From the NCBI GenBank assembly GCA_022925895.1, contig JAKSYS010000339.1:1-64000 (forward strand): DNA of 64,000 nucleotides. Direction: 5' to 3'. Positions within the stretch are counted from its first letter, which is position 1; each line of letters starts with the position of its first letter. A model generated the notes under the pieces. The model did no database searches, had not been told where the DNA came from, and was given only the letters and a program-made list of their open reading frames with translations. The position numbers and the translations under genes were made by a program. This DNA comes from Fragilaria crotonensis (taxonomy: Eukaryota > Bacillariophyta > Fragilariophyceae > Fragilariales > Fragilariaceae). Of the stretch, positions 34,319 through 45,133 are shown piece by piece.

Positions 34319-34999
34319 CCACATAAAAATGGCTTGGAACCAATAGTTTCACAAGAGTTATAAATTACTATATCTCCGTAGAAACATAATGTTCAACGAA
34401 CGGTTCTTATATCTTTGATCCTTCATCTGCTTGTCAACAGCAATGAGGAATGATCAAAGTACTGGAGCAAGATCCGAATTGCCTATCGATGATATACAAG
34501 TCTTCGTTTTTCATTTACTGGCTCAAAGTCGTGTATAAATATAAATACATATATACATAATATTTTATATTCCGTTCTTTATTTTTTTCACAAGAGTTTG
34601 ATGAGTGAATCGTCAATCAAAATTCGTATTGGTACAGGGTTTTGTACGAGCTGTTTGTACCACACAGTGTAGAACGAACGCCAAGTGGAATTCTCTCAAA
34701 CGTATGAAAATATACAGAACTGTAGCTTGTAGAAATTGGGAGGGCATCCTCGACATGTGAAAAATGGTCGTGCAACAATGTTTTGACATCTCATCTACAG
34801 TATGCGTTTTCTAGAGAATTGAGCATTTAAAATTCTTTCCTATCAGCAGAACATATCTCTATTGGTTATCTGAGGAGAGCTTTATAATAGGTCACGGTGT
34901 GAAATAATGGAAAATGGATTGTTTTTGTGTAGAGTTCCTTGAATTTCACAAGAGATTGGTTCAAAGCCAATTTATCGGGTCAAAGCCATTTTTATGTGG
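34319..34999. mobile_element. 681-bp non-autonomous TIR element with TA flanks
   Basis: It begins CCACATAAAAATGGCTT at 34319 and ends with the inverse AAGCCATTTTTATGTGG at 34999. TA dinucleotides flank both sides (34317-34318 and 35000-35001), the target choice of Tc1/mariner elements. After a small gap the repeat continues with GAACCAAT and TTTCACAAGAG on the left and the matching words on the right. No transposase is encoded and the interior is A/T-rich. Confidence 0.75.
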
Positions 35000-35123
35000 T
35001 ACGGTCAGCCTTGCTCGTCCATTCTCAAACTAATGAAACCTTACTATCTTATATATGTAACTAAAGAGATCGATTCCAACTGCGGAAAGGAGGTCCAACA
35101 CGTCAGAAAGAAGCAGCCATAAT

Positions 35124-37765
35124 CTAGACGAGACCGAAAAGGTTCTTCATCATGCAGGCATGGAGGTGAACCTGGTCGATCTTTCCAGGACTTCCAGCAA
35201 CTTCACGCCCAAGGACTTGGTAACCCTTGCCCTTCAACGCGTTGATGCATCCATCATCACCACCGAAGTAAATAGGAACTGGGCGCGTAGAGTGCGAACC
35301 CCATCCGTTTCCTCCTGATCCTCTTGCACCCCAGAAGTGACCAGAGTCTGCAATGTCAGTATCGTTCCAGGTGGTGAAATTGTTGATGATATCAACCTGG
35401 GTAGTATTCACGGTGTGTTTGCCGGCAGAAATTGCAACGTCAAAAGGATTGACGTTGGAATTGCTCTTGGGAGTCAAATCGTAGGTTTCACCAAAGATAA
35501 TCTTCCTCGCAACAACTTCGGGGAAATTGTCATTGAGGGTCAGGTAATGATCATGATCCGCAGTCACGTAAACAGCATTCTTCGCAAAGCCTCCGTTGGC
35601 ATTCACCCAGTTCATAATTTCGGTGAAACCCTCATCAATATCAAGCATCGTCCCAAGCATGTCATCCATGTGGTTGGCGTGGGCGGCCCAGTCAATCTTA
35701 CGGGAGCAATACCATTAAGTGAGTTATGGTAACAAAATGACAAGTCAACAGAAGTAAAGCAACTTACATCTCCTTGTTCATACATCATGAAGAAGCCATC
35801 ATTGTCCTTGCCCAAGAACTTGATGGCCTCTGCCACCTGCTTGGACATGCGTGGGATCTGTGCTTTTTCAGCGGCAGTGAAATGATCACACTTCTGAGTT
35901 GTTGGGACGACTCCAATAGTGGCGCCACTTCCATCCTTAACAGTAGTACCACTGGAACACCATCTATTGGAGTACGAAGAATCCAACCCTCTGTATGGCA
36001 TGTTTCCTTCAGTTTTCGTCACATTAGTATACTGGCCTCCGAAACAAACCAAAACGCGCTTTCCGTCATCAGGATCGAGACTTTGAATGGGGTCATAAAA
36101 GTTTGCCGCGGTGGCATTGTTGAGGCCTTGGTAGAGGAAGGTCCATTGGCTCGAAAGAGATCCTCCGGGGAGCATGGAGGCTCTGTGAGCAGCCGACGGC
36201 ACAAGAGCGCTGACACAAGTGCCCGATGCATATGTCGGATTGACAAACTCGAAAGACTTGGACAGCTGGGTTCCGCTGTTACGGTTGTTGCTGTGAGCAA
36301 TAAATGCTGCAGGTGTGGCGTGCAGGATGGGAACAGATGTGACAACACCGCCGGATTTACCGCAGGTCATGGCGTCTTCGACAATAGTGGAGACATCCTC
36401 CTCATAGAGGTCCACTGAAACCATGTTGACAGAAGCCTTGTGTCCAGTCGCAATAGAACCCGCAGTATTGGCAGAATCGGTCGCGTGTTGCATGATGACT
36501 GTCGAGTGTGTTTGGATGGAGATTATGAATGCACATGAGGCAAACAACAAATGTCATGATAATGAGAACTTACAAGTTGGGTCAAACTTGCCAGTGGAAA
36601 CACCGGTGAAATAACGCTCATCCCATGGAAACCGTCCACCCATTTCATCATTCCAGAGAGCCATGTTTCCACCCTCGAGCGCGTAGTCCAGAGGACTAAA
36701 GTCAATGGGGAATCCGCACGGGTTGAGAGCCAGTGGTGCCATACCATCATCGTGGGTAGTCACGCTGCCACTGAGCAACGAATTTGCGGGGGCGTAGTGA
36801 TTTCCCGCTGTAGGTGCCTGGATTACGGGGGCACCAGTCGTTACGAGAGCAAAACCGTCGAGCTCCTGGAAAGAAAGGCCGGATCCTTTATCTGCAGTGT
36901 AGTAGTCGCTCAACACCCGGCCCTTGAATGCAGTCAGAGCCTGCGTCGCCGCTAGAGTACCCGGGGAACCAGTCACAGTGTTGATTCCCAAATTTGTCAA
37001 TTCCTTCAAGACTTTCTTCGCAATCGCTCCAGCTCTCGCCATTTCCCTGTTAAAAGGTAAGTGAGTACTACATTCGATAATGCAGTAGTGTCTTCAAGCC
37101 ATTGGAGTTCAACAGTGTACGTACCATCCCATTCCGTCTCCAATGACCAAAATGACATTCTTTTTTGTTCCAGTTCCACTGCACAGACTCCTGGGGATGC
37201 TCTTGATAATGCCCTCTTTGAGAAGGAGCCGTTCAGAGTTCTCGCGGCCAAGGTTAGGGAATTTCGAACTACCGTCAGCAGTGCATTTGGCAAAGCCCTT
37301 AGAATCTTTCTGCAACGTGGCAGGGGAAGAAGTCGGAGCGGATGTTGGACTCCTTGTTGGAGCGCCAGTTGGAGCACCAGTCGGACTGGCAGTCGGAAGG
37401 GGAGTTGGGACGGGAGTTGGGCCGGGCGTTGGGAGGGGAGTTGGAAGGGGAGTTGGGCCGGGAGTTGGAAGTGGAGTTGGAGATGGGGTTGGAAGGGGAG
37501 TTGGAGGTGGGGTTGGAAGGGGAGTTGGAACTGGAGTCGGTTTACGTGTGGTAGGTTTACGAGTTGTTGGTTTACGCGTTGTTGGTTTACGAGTGGTCGG
37601 TGGTGCGGTCGGAGGGTTGGTTGGTGACGGGGTGGGAATAGGAGTCGGAGCTGGAGTAGGTTGTACACCCTTGAGCGTCCTCGCCTGCGGTTCCTCTGTA
37701 CGACGGAGCATGGCTCCATTGATCGGAGCGGCAAGAGTCGCGATAACAAACAAGGAGACCTTCAT
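35124..37765 (-). CDS. Secreted alkaline phosphatase with Pro-Thr-rich linker, four exons
   Basis: Exons 37765-37125, 37046-36574, 36498-35768 and 35696-35124 join in frame to 805 residues. Introns of 78, 75 and 71 nt all start GTACGT or GTAAGT. A signal peptide ([18 protein letters not shown]) is followed by about 110 residues of PTP repeats and four TTRKP units, a typical wall or glycosylated stalk. The catalytic domain starts [20 protein letters not shown], with the metal-binding Asp in GDGMGW spanning the exon 1/2 junction. [16 protein letters not shown] carries the nucleophile Ser; EQGDIDWAAH spans exons 3/4. [10 protein letters not shown] and GHFWGARG with SHSTRPVP supply later metal ligands. 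It resembles the cyanobacterial/algal PhoA-type large phosphatases that release phosphate from organic esters under phosphate starvation. Its place would be the cell surface. Confidence 0.9.
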
Positions 37766-38139
37766 TTTCGTTCCAACTACAATGTACCGTTCCACTGAGG
37801 TGATCTCAAGAAGCCAGTTTTGTGGGCAAAATGTTAAGTTTGTAGTTTATGAAATGTATCACGTACTAGGTTCTGGTACAACACAACGTTGCAAACAATC
37901 AATTCGCCATAAGGCGTACAGCATATTGGTAACAACATCGATCGCAGTTGTCCAACTCACTTTTCTGGATCCACTGAATCAGATTCTGTTTTTGGATCCT
38001 TGAGAAGATTCAGTTATGCAATGAGGAAGATTCGAAGTTCGAAATGTCTAAGTATCTTCCAGCGTTCGTAGATTTCCAATAGGTCGCACTCAAACGCGCC
38101 AACTACACAATCAGACACTTCCAACATGTGAGTCACATG
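37766..38139. other. Intergenic upstream of the alkaline phosphatase
   Basis: No gene is seen. It should hold the phosphatase promoter. GATTCAG/GGATCC words recur near 37970-38010 but no known phosphate-response site is clear to me. Confidence 0.45.
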
Positions 38140-38142
38140 AAT

Positions 38143-39096
38143 TCACATGGAAGGAAATCGAATCTGCCAAATGTAGGTTTTCATGACCCACCTGCACATA
38201 TGAATATGGAGATTCCTCACAATGGAAGCAACATGATGACGTGATTCTAGAGAAGATTCATTATTTTCAAGACGAATCTTTTCTTGTTTCACAACCGGAT
38301 CAACACAGGGGAGTCCGGTGTCCAGTGACCTGTGACACGATGGCGCAGGTGTATAATATATATCCAAGGCCAGCACACGAGTGATTGGTTTCGGCGTCTG
38401 GTTGGGAGGATTTTGGTTCGAACGAAACAGGGAATCAAGTTGAGTCCATGAGATCACGTTTGGTGCGGTCTTGAGGCCATCTGGGATAGATGGACATCCA
38501 ACAACTCCAGTAGCAAGGATGACAGCTTTCGCTCTGACAAAGTTTCCACTTTCAAGAATGACATTAAAGAACTCTTCGTCGTCGTCGTTGTCCGATTCTT
38601 TTCATATATCAACGACTGAATCGCAGATATAGTCGTGTGGGAGTCGCTTCGCCATGTCATCACAAAAGTCAAGAAAAAGGCTTGTGGTCGGGAGTTTCCA
38701 GAGTCCCACCTGGGTCTGCCCAAGAGGTATCAAGGATGCCATGTGCCCGCAGCCAGATTCGATCAATTCAGAACTTCGTCCGTGACGTGTGGCAAAGGCA
38801 AGGAGTGCGTTCGTGTCATAGAGATCAGGATGAGCCAGGCCGGGAGACCTTCATTCTGTTATACCCAAGGTTGAAAAGCGTTGCCGCCATTGAGTCATCC
38901 ACTGAGGACCTGGATCAATAACTGCAACACGCTGCTGCTTCTTTTTCTTTTTTTCTTGCGCCGCAAGGACAGTGATCTCGGCTCGTTGTTTTGGAGCTTT
39001 TGTTGACGTATCGAACGAGGACTGCTCTTGAATACCGGAAAGGCAAGCTAGACCTGCTGGTCCGGAACCAACAATCACAGCATCAAAATGAATCAT
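38143..39096 (-). pseudogene. FAD-dependent oxidoreductase pseudogene
   Basis: From the ATG at 39096 the product opens with the dinucleotide-binding fold HFDAVIVGSGPAGLACLSG. It goes on through VAVIDPGPQWMTQWRQRFSTLGI and, in the same frame, RSPGLAHPDLYDTNALLAFA and AVILATGVVGCPSIPDGL, all typical of flavin monooxygenase-like oxidoreductases. Two in-frame TGA codons interrupt it (at about 38850 and 38600). The first stands where relatives have Leu before RSP, so TTA to TGA is a simple explanation. The C-terminal third (after VISWTQLD) no longer looks like the family. The gene is probably dead and partial; selenocysteine decoding is unlikely because neither position is a redox Cys site. Confidence 0.7.
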
Positions 39097-39900
39097 GTGC
39101 CGTACTAAGCTAAGCTGATTTGCAATATCCAAGTAGTATACTGTTTGGAATGCCAAGGAGCTAGAATGGACTTGTCAATAAATGAGCTCCATCAAATCGC
39201 AAGTTTACCGTAGTAGTTGAGGCCTAAATAGTGACGCCACAGGCTAAAACTGGAAATGGCCACAATAAACGAACCACTCTAGTAGCAGTGGTACCAGGTA
39301 AGAGCATGCGCACCGGTAGCGCTATTTTATAGCGTCTTTAGAAACTTAAGGTGTCTTTAGAAACCTATTTTGGATATTTCGGAAATGTCCTGTGTGGGTC
39401 CTATCCCACACCCGTAACGCTATTTTTTCGTCAGATTCAAAAACTGGCGAGGACCCGTGCCAAAAATTACGAAGGTCTGACCCGCGCCCCGCGCCTAATT
39501 ACGAAGTACTGTAGTATGATGTATGATCCATACTTCACTCCGTTCTTATAGTGGGCACTGTCGTCTCTCGACGCATCTTGTCTCGAACTTTTATCATGAG
39601 TACCAGGCAATGTACCACTACAGGAGCAGAAGACAATGGGGTTGTACCTGGTTTGCGTTCAAAATGTATGCCAAACTTCAGGGCTGAAGACATTGTCGTC
39701 GAATATACAGGAGGAAAGAAGACCATCCATGTTGATTGGTGTCATTTTTCGTTTTTTGTTTCCTTCCCAAGATATGACATACGGCGCACGATCGCACGAT
39801 CGATGGAAGCAAGTCAATCGAAGTGATCAAATAGAGGAAATGCTGCAATCGAACTAATCGAATAGGACATATTTCGACACGCTACAATCTGACATTTGGT

Positions 39901-39952
39901 GACCAAACGCTATTCCAACGTCCACATGTAGACGTTGGAATAGCGTTTGGTC
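39901..39952. repeat. Perfect 22-bp stem hairpin
   Basis: Arms 39901-39922 and 39931-39952 are exact inverted copies (GACCAAACGCTATTCCAACG...) around an 8-nt loop CACATGTA. It lies inside the MITE, and the arm contains the element's CGCTATT word. Confidence 0.95.
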
Positions 39953-40020
39953 AGAAAATTGCGTCGCAAAAGTTACAATGTAGCGTATCAGGCCCAACCG
40001 GTGGTTATAATTTTACGATT

Positions 40021-40042
40021 TTTCGGTCAGATCTGACCGAAA
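40021..40042. repeat. 22-bp perfect palindrome near the MITE right end
   Basis: TTTCGGTCAGA and its exact inverse, no loop. It lies 31 bp inside the right end of the MITE, a position suited to a protein-binding dyad. Confidence 0.9.
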
Positions 40043-40222
40043 TCAGAAAATAGCGTTACCGGTGCGCATGCTCTAACACTTATTAGCAGTACCCCCTTGT
40101 TCCTTGATACTCACGGATTGGGGATTGGGGATTGGGGAGCATTGATGATACTCCATGTTTAAAGGTTGTGCCTATATGGCCTAGGAGCATGCAACAATAT
40201 TTTTATACACAACTATGTAATC

Positions 40223-40678
40223 CCTCCTAAAAAGTGTCATTTCGGCAAAATGTGCCACCAAATGCCACTTTTAATATTGACGAGATGCCACTTTTAACGT
40301 TTTTTTTGTCGTGTAGAGTTGGAGCAGGTTGGCATTGTCCAAATGTCCTGTGGTATGTGGTGTGTAGAACCCCCCGTAGGGTTTGCATGTCTGTTAAATC
40401 GTTCATTTTCAATTAAAAAAGCTAAAATTGAGTTGGCTCTGGAATCCTCTTGGCGTCATCTATTCATACATTCTTACACGTAATTTCACTCGGCATCGAT
40501 GCTCTACATAAGCGTGCGTCTCTTGGGATTCCGTGGCGCACCCATGGTCGTCTACTGACATCCTACGTGATTTTTGTACCATATCCCTGAATGCCACCAA
40601 ATGCCACTTTTAGTGGAGTGATATGCCACTTTTAAGCTAAATGTGGCATAGGTTGGCATATGCCACTTTTTAGGCGGC
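40223..40678. mobile_element. Probable small TIR element with ATGCCACTTTTA repeats
   Basis: The ends are imperfect inverted repeats, CCTCCTAAAAAGTGTCAT on the left and the inverse of CCGCCTAAAAAGTGGCAT on the right. TGCCACTTTTA occurs five times inside, near both ends, like subterminal binding motifs. No clear target duplication could be set, so the exact ends are approximate. No coding sequence is present. Confidence 0.55.
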
Positions 40679-40786
40679 CTGGTGTACAATCTGTGCTATC
40701 GCGTCTACCTCTATTAGCTAAACTACATCCCTTTCAGTACTGATGTACGCCGCGTACTGTCGTACTATGTCATACTAATAGACTAC

Positions 40787-41027
40787 CCATAGGCCTATAG
40801 GCCGATAGGCCGATAGGCCCATAGGCGGATAGGCCCATAGGCGGATAGGCCCATAGGCGGATAGGCCCATAGGCCCATAGGCGGATAGGCCCATAGGCCC
40901 ATAGGCGGATAGGCCCATTGGCGGATAGGCCCATAGGCCCATAGGCCCATAGGCGGATAGGCCCATAGGCAGATAGGCCCATAGGCGGATAGGCCCATAG
41001 GCGGATAGGCCCATAGGCGGATAGGCC
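40787..41027. repeat. Octamer minisatellite (CCATAGGC / GGATAGGC)
   Basis: About 30 uninterrupted 8-bp units of the form (C/G)(C/G)ATAGGC. CCATAGGC and GGATAGGC alternate irregularly, often as 16-bp pairs. Three frames read through it on the minus strand as Gly-Leu-Ser-Ala-Tyr-Pro-type repeats, but these have no start context and are a by-product of the repeat. Confidence 0.93.
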
Positions 41028-42022
41028 TTTTGATACCGAGGAATGAGGGAATACACGAGTTTTGTGTTCCGTAGTATCACGGTACCAGGAGGTGATAGAC
41101 TTCCAGTATCGCCCTACATATTTTTACATCTATCCCGATCCCTAACTGTCACCCGTGTGCACAGTAAAACGTTACATCCGTGCTCCAGTAACCAGTGTGA
41201 CACTGCACGACTGGAATCAAATCTCTCGTCATTTGAATTTCATGTTCATCTCATCCCATGAGATTGAACACTCATTTTCAAACGAGACTCAACGCCTCGT
41301 GTACCGACAACCACACCGCGGCACGAAACGACGTCTCCGAGAAACGAGGAGTGTTCCTCATTGTTCCCAGGAACACTCCCCATCTATCAGACCTCTCACC
41401 TCGTGTCGCTCCTCACTCTTCTCACAATTGTCGAAATAATTCCTTTTTAGTGCCACTTACCTTTTCTGCACATAGCTACTGCACATATTTGCACAACCTG
41501 AATGAAATTGACCATGACGAATTTTTACCGCCGGTCGTCAAATTGTCAACCTCACCATACTGTACATATATCAGTAGTCAGTACGACGGTACTCACTATT
41601 ACGACAGCACACAACACGGCAATCAGTACAGCAGTACTTTTTGCACATCACTTCCTCTGCCCGGCCATAGTCCGTGCACGTCTGAGTCTATCGTTTCCGT
41701 ACATAACGATAAACTATTAGACAGTGCCCACTATGACCAAAGCGATATTATTACTAGTCAGTCCCTCGCACATTTATGTAGCCATAGACCGACAGATAGT
41801 ATACGTATCGTTATCTGTAGCGGTAGACAGCATTGTATTGCTGTACCGTACACAGATACACTAAGCAGTAGTCAGTGTCGTACTAGACACTTACCTACTG
41901 GGGGCGTGCCCCGTAACGGTCACGTCCTGGTTCTTAACCCGAACCTTATGCCGACATGCGCGTCGACAGGTTCCGTTAACTCGAACCCTATCATGGTTGC
42001 TCGCCAGGTTGCTATCCTGGTA
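41028..42022. other. Non-coding, GTAC/AGTACT-rich stretch
   Basis: No gene is supportable. A 265-codon open frame starting at 41258 has Ser/His/Thr-rich composition, no domain and no coding-like pattern. It runs into the small TIR element at 42023. CAGTAC, TAGTCAGTAC and ACAGATA words recur between 41570 and 41890. Confidence 0.45.
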
Positions 42023-42652
42023 TGGCTGGGTGCAAATAAAAAGTACTTTGGGTAGCCACCGTAGCCCTCATATGAAATTAATTTAGTTGACAATTAATTG
42101 AAGCGACCTCCCTGAGTATTGATCTATACAATGATCAAGTATTTTGTATACTGGCATACATGACGACATGCCAATGAACGAAAATGTGCACTCACAAAGA
42201 GTGAAGACTGCTGATGCTCATCTTGCCTCCATGAGGCACCTTACAGTCAAACTTGAATTCACAACCATGCATCATGATGATGTTGAAAGGTTTGTTGACC
42301 GACACTGGACCGAAGCAACGATGCAATCGTGTTGAATTTGAGGATCAACATGTTCAGTGTCGAAAGCACGGCATATTGCCATGCTTTTCGGCGTGCATGT
42401 TGAGATAAAAGATGCTGGAGTGTGTTTGCCGTGTGCACCGATAGTGCAACTGCTCATGATGTACTAGATGAAGCTTTAGAGCTATCGGTGCACACGGGAG
42501 GTGGTCCGGATCAAGAGATCGTTGATGTAGGAAGTCATCAACAACAAAGCACGACGTTTGACGTGATGGAAACGTCGAAGGAAGAAAAAACTAAAAATTA
42601 TCATACTACACCTACTAAGGCTACCCAAATCCTTTTTTCGTGCACCCAGCCA
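42023..42652. mobile_element. 630-bp TIR element with TA flanks
   Basis: TGGCTGGGTGCA begins at 42023 and its inverse TGCACCCAGCCA ends at 42652. After a short variable part the repeat goes on with TTTGGGTAGCC. TA flanks both ends (42021-42022 and 42653-42654), as for Tc1/mariner elements. A short frame inside (about 42172-42334) has no recognised domain. It is non-autonomous or a decayed internal-deletion derivative. Confidence 0.75.
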
Positions 42653-42889
42653 TAGCTCACCTGGTTGCTCGCGAGGAAACTCCGAGCCTACCCAATTTAA
42701 ATTTGGTGCCTAGCACCGATTTAAATTGCTCTAACCTTTGCTCTTTTCCTTTCCAGCCCTCACTCAATACCAGCAGTACATGTTCCTACTGCCTGAGAAT
42801 TGAAATTCTCATTCCTTGTGCTCACTTTTTTTTGCAAAACTTGTCTAACACAACTCACCCTTCTTGCTCCAACTTTGCATCTCTCACCA

Positions 42890-43590
42890 TGGTCAACCCA
42901 GCACTAACCCGTTTGCCTCCAACTGAGGCCAACTGCCCACCCACCCATTGTGTCAAACCAACAAAGCACATGGCGAACTATGTTGGCGACACTACAGCTC
43001 CTTTTGATGCACTCAAAAATGCTGTCCTACCTTTCAAGAAGCATTCCTTTTCCTATGTTGCAACTACTAACACTTCATCTATTGCTGAATCTAACACCTA
43101 CAGGCCCAAGAAGTGCCCCAAGCAAGCAGGCCATTTTCAGCACACCGCAACGGCCCTGACTCCTGAGCAAGAGTCCGGCGCCGTCATCTCGCGTTTTCTT
43201 GAAACCATCGATCAAGAACGCCTCCAAGCAAGACACCAACACCAACAACAGAGCTAACTACGCCTGCGAACTCTCCTACAAAGCAGGATCTACCGATATG
43301 GGTCGCTCCCATTCTCTTTCCATTGAACCAGGCGCCATCAACGACAACGCAGCCGCCAAATTCCAAGACAACCAAGTCAATAATACGCGCACTACCTTTG
43401 CTTCCACCTCCCTCCCGCGCCAAGAAGACCCCCTACTCGCCTCCTACGAAAGGCCTATCAAGAACCAACGTGTCAGATTTGATTTTAATGTCCAAATTTT
43501 CAAGATCAAGAACAACAATGAAGTTGCGAAATGCAACTCTTTCAAGATTCCGGCGACGAACTCCGAAGAATTCCACTACGACAATAATAA
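42890..43590 (+). pseudogene. Unrecognised ORF pair, cut by LINE copy 3
   Basis: Two overlapping frames look weakly coding. One starts at the ATG at 42890 (MVNPALTRLPPTEANCPPTH) and stops at 43257. The other, in the next frame, runs to the LINE boundary and ends PIKNQRVRFDFNVQIFKIKN and FKIPATNSEEFHYDN. The text stops making sense where the T/A-rich 3' tail of LINE copy 3 starts, so the LINE may have broken it. I do not recognise a family. It may be the first part of a host or mobile-element gene with one frameshift or a missed intron. Confidence 0.3.
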
Positions 43591-44159
43591 TAAATAAATA
43601 AAACCTAATTATTGGGTTAGTCTCCGTCTTCAATCTTTCACCAAGACCAAAGTGAGTACCCCTTGTGGCCGTACCATATTACAGGTCGGCGACAATAATG
43701 TATCCCTCCCCCTATTGAACATGTCGAATACGTGATTGCCCCTGGTCACATCTCAATTCTCAATTACTGACGGGTCGAAAAAATTGTGTCAACAGCAATT
43801 GACGTCTGCCGTCTTTTTCCATGCGTGATCTCGCCATCCTCATGTATCGTAGCCACCGTCTCCGCGACGAAGGATTTTTCTTGAGAATCGCTGCTAGTGG
43901 TCGTATGCAATAGTGTCTATCGGCTGCAGGAATTTTTTCCGTACTTGCATGCATCTCTCGAATCTCTGCAATTTCGGAATCTCGGACGAGTTGCAGTTCT
44001 GCCTCATTTGATTGGTGCAGGAGATTGTTTCGAGCTTTCCATAAACATTGGACGGTTTGATTAACATGGGTCAGTATGGTTCGAAGAATCTGAATCCCCT
44101 TCCCGTCTTGAGTCCTAGTATCGTTTCCATATGGGTCCGTCTCCGCGATGGCTCGCCAC

Positions 44160-45133
44160 CAGGCCGGTTTAATTGGGGGAAATCACCTTAATTGGGGGTC
44201 ATTTCCCCCAATCGAGTTTCAAAATCTCCCCCAATTAAGCGTTTTTATTGGGTTATGTGCTCTGTAATGTGAGCGCAGGATTCGGTTTCCCCCAATTAAC
44301 CCAATTAGTAAAATGCAGGTACATCTTCAGATCATCACATAAGAGATGTCCAAAACACAATAATATCTTCATTGAGGGTGGAATCCATTGTTGAATTAAA
44401 CATCAGATAAATATTCTCTGTCTCAAGAAGAAGAATTGGTGTTCCTAGGAGCGAGTGTTTGGTTTTCTTTATTGCCGCTGATGGTGGAACTTCCAATATT
44501 GCGGGACAAGGGAACTCTCATTAAGGTTCTGATTTGGAGACACCTCAATGCCTACCTAATCAGCTTGTTAATATTAATGGCCCTGATTTTGCTGAACTTT
44601 TACATTGAACAAACAAGAAGCAAAGTTTGCAGGGTTGATGTACAAGTTGTGGATCAACTCAACAATGAATTCCTAGAATTTGTCAGTATGTAGTATCCAA
44701 AGAAGAATCAAACCAATTCTTAAAAAACCTTAAGATGGATCCAGTTGTTTGAAGATGTCTTGCAATGGTTGATGAGGCATTCTTGACAGGGGGTTGTTGC
44801 TTCCCCAACCTGAAGAAGTGCTTGTTTGGCAGATTGCTGGTACCACTATCATACGTATCCCCAGGAACATGCATAGTCAGATGTTGCAGTCATCAGTTTG
44901 GATGAAATTCATGTCAACTGATTTTTCATTGTTGGAAGTATCCTCCTCCAGTGCAAACACTTACCCCTCCCTTGAAAAAATTGTAGCAGCATAGACTCAT
45001 GAAGCTGAGATTTAGTTACATTTTCCTGACGTTTCGGAAATCTCCCCCAATTAGCCCCCAATTAGCCTCCAAAATCTCCCCCAATTAGCCTAATTGGGTA
45101 TTTTGGGGGACGTCCCCCAATTAAACCGGCCTG
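44160..45133. mobile_element. Non-autonomous hAT element, 20-bp perfect TIRs, 8-bp target duplication
   Basis: The 974-bp insertion has perfect inverted ends CAGGCCGGTTTAATTGGGGG and an exact 8-bp duplication CTCGCCAC (44152-44159 and 45134-45141). A CAG-type terminus and 8-bp duplication are hAT hallmarks. About ten copies of CCCCCAATTA, in both orientations, crowd the outer 150 bp at each end; such subterminal repeats bind hAT transposases. No transposase is encoded; the one open frame (44436-44693) lacks an ATG. The perfect TIRs and duplication point to a young insertion, younger than the LINE copy it splits. Confidence 0.95.

Larger units (their letters stand above)
39302..40073. mobile_element. 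772-bp Harbinger-type MITE with TAA duplication
   Basis: Inverted repeats GAGCATGCGCACCGGTA(G/A)CG start at 39302 and, inverted, end at 40073. TAA flanks both ends (39299-39301 and 40074-40076), the usual 3-bp target of PIF/Harbinger elements. The interior is rich in CGCTATTTT words and hairpins: CGCTATTTTATAGCG at 39320-39334, a perfect 22-bp stem at 39901-39952, and a 22-bp perfect palindrome at 40021-40042. No intact transposase is seen; a short frame at 39596-39826 shows no known domain. Confidence 0.82.

Noticed and set aside
37061-38003. Long Gly/Val-rich and Trp-rich plus-strand frames
   Set aside because: Antisense of the Pro-Thr repeat of the alkaline phosphatase; the minus-strand frame has signal peptide, introns and catalytic domain.
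38143-39096. Selenoprotein reading of the TGA-containing oxidoreductase
   Set aside because: The first TGA replaces a conserved Leu, not a redox Cys, and the C-terminus has lost family likeness; pseudogene is simpler.
40770-41080. Three overlapping minus-strand frames of Gly-Leu-Ser-Ala-Tyr-Pro repeats
   Set aside because: They arise because an 8-bp repeat reads open in several frames; no start context and no non-repeat sequence.
41258-42055. 265-codon open frame
   Set aside because: Ser/Thr/His-rich chance-like text that runs into the end of a TA-flanked element; no domain.
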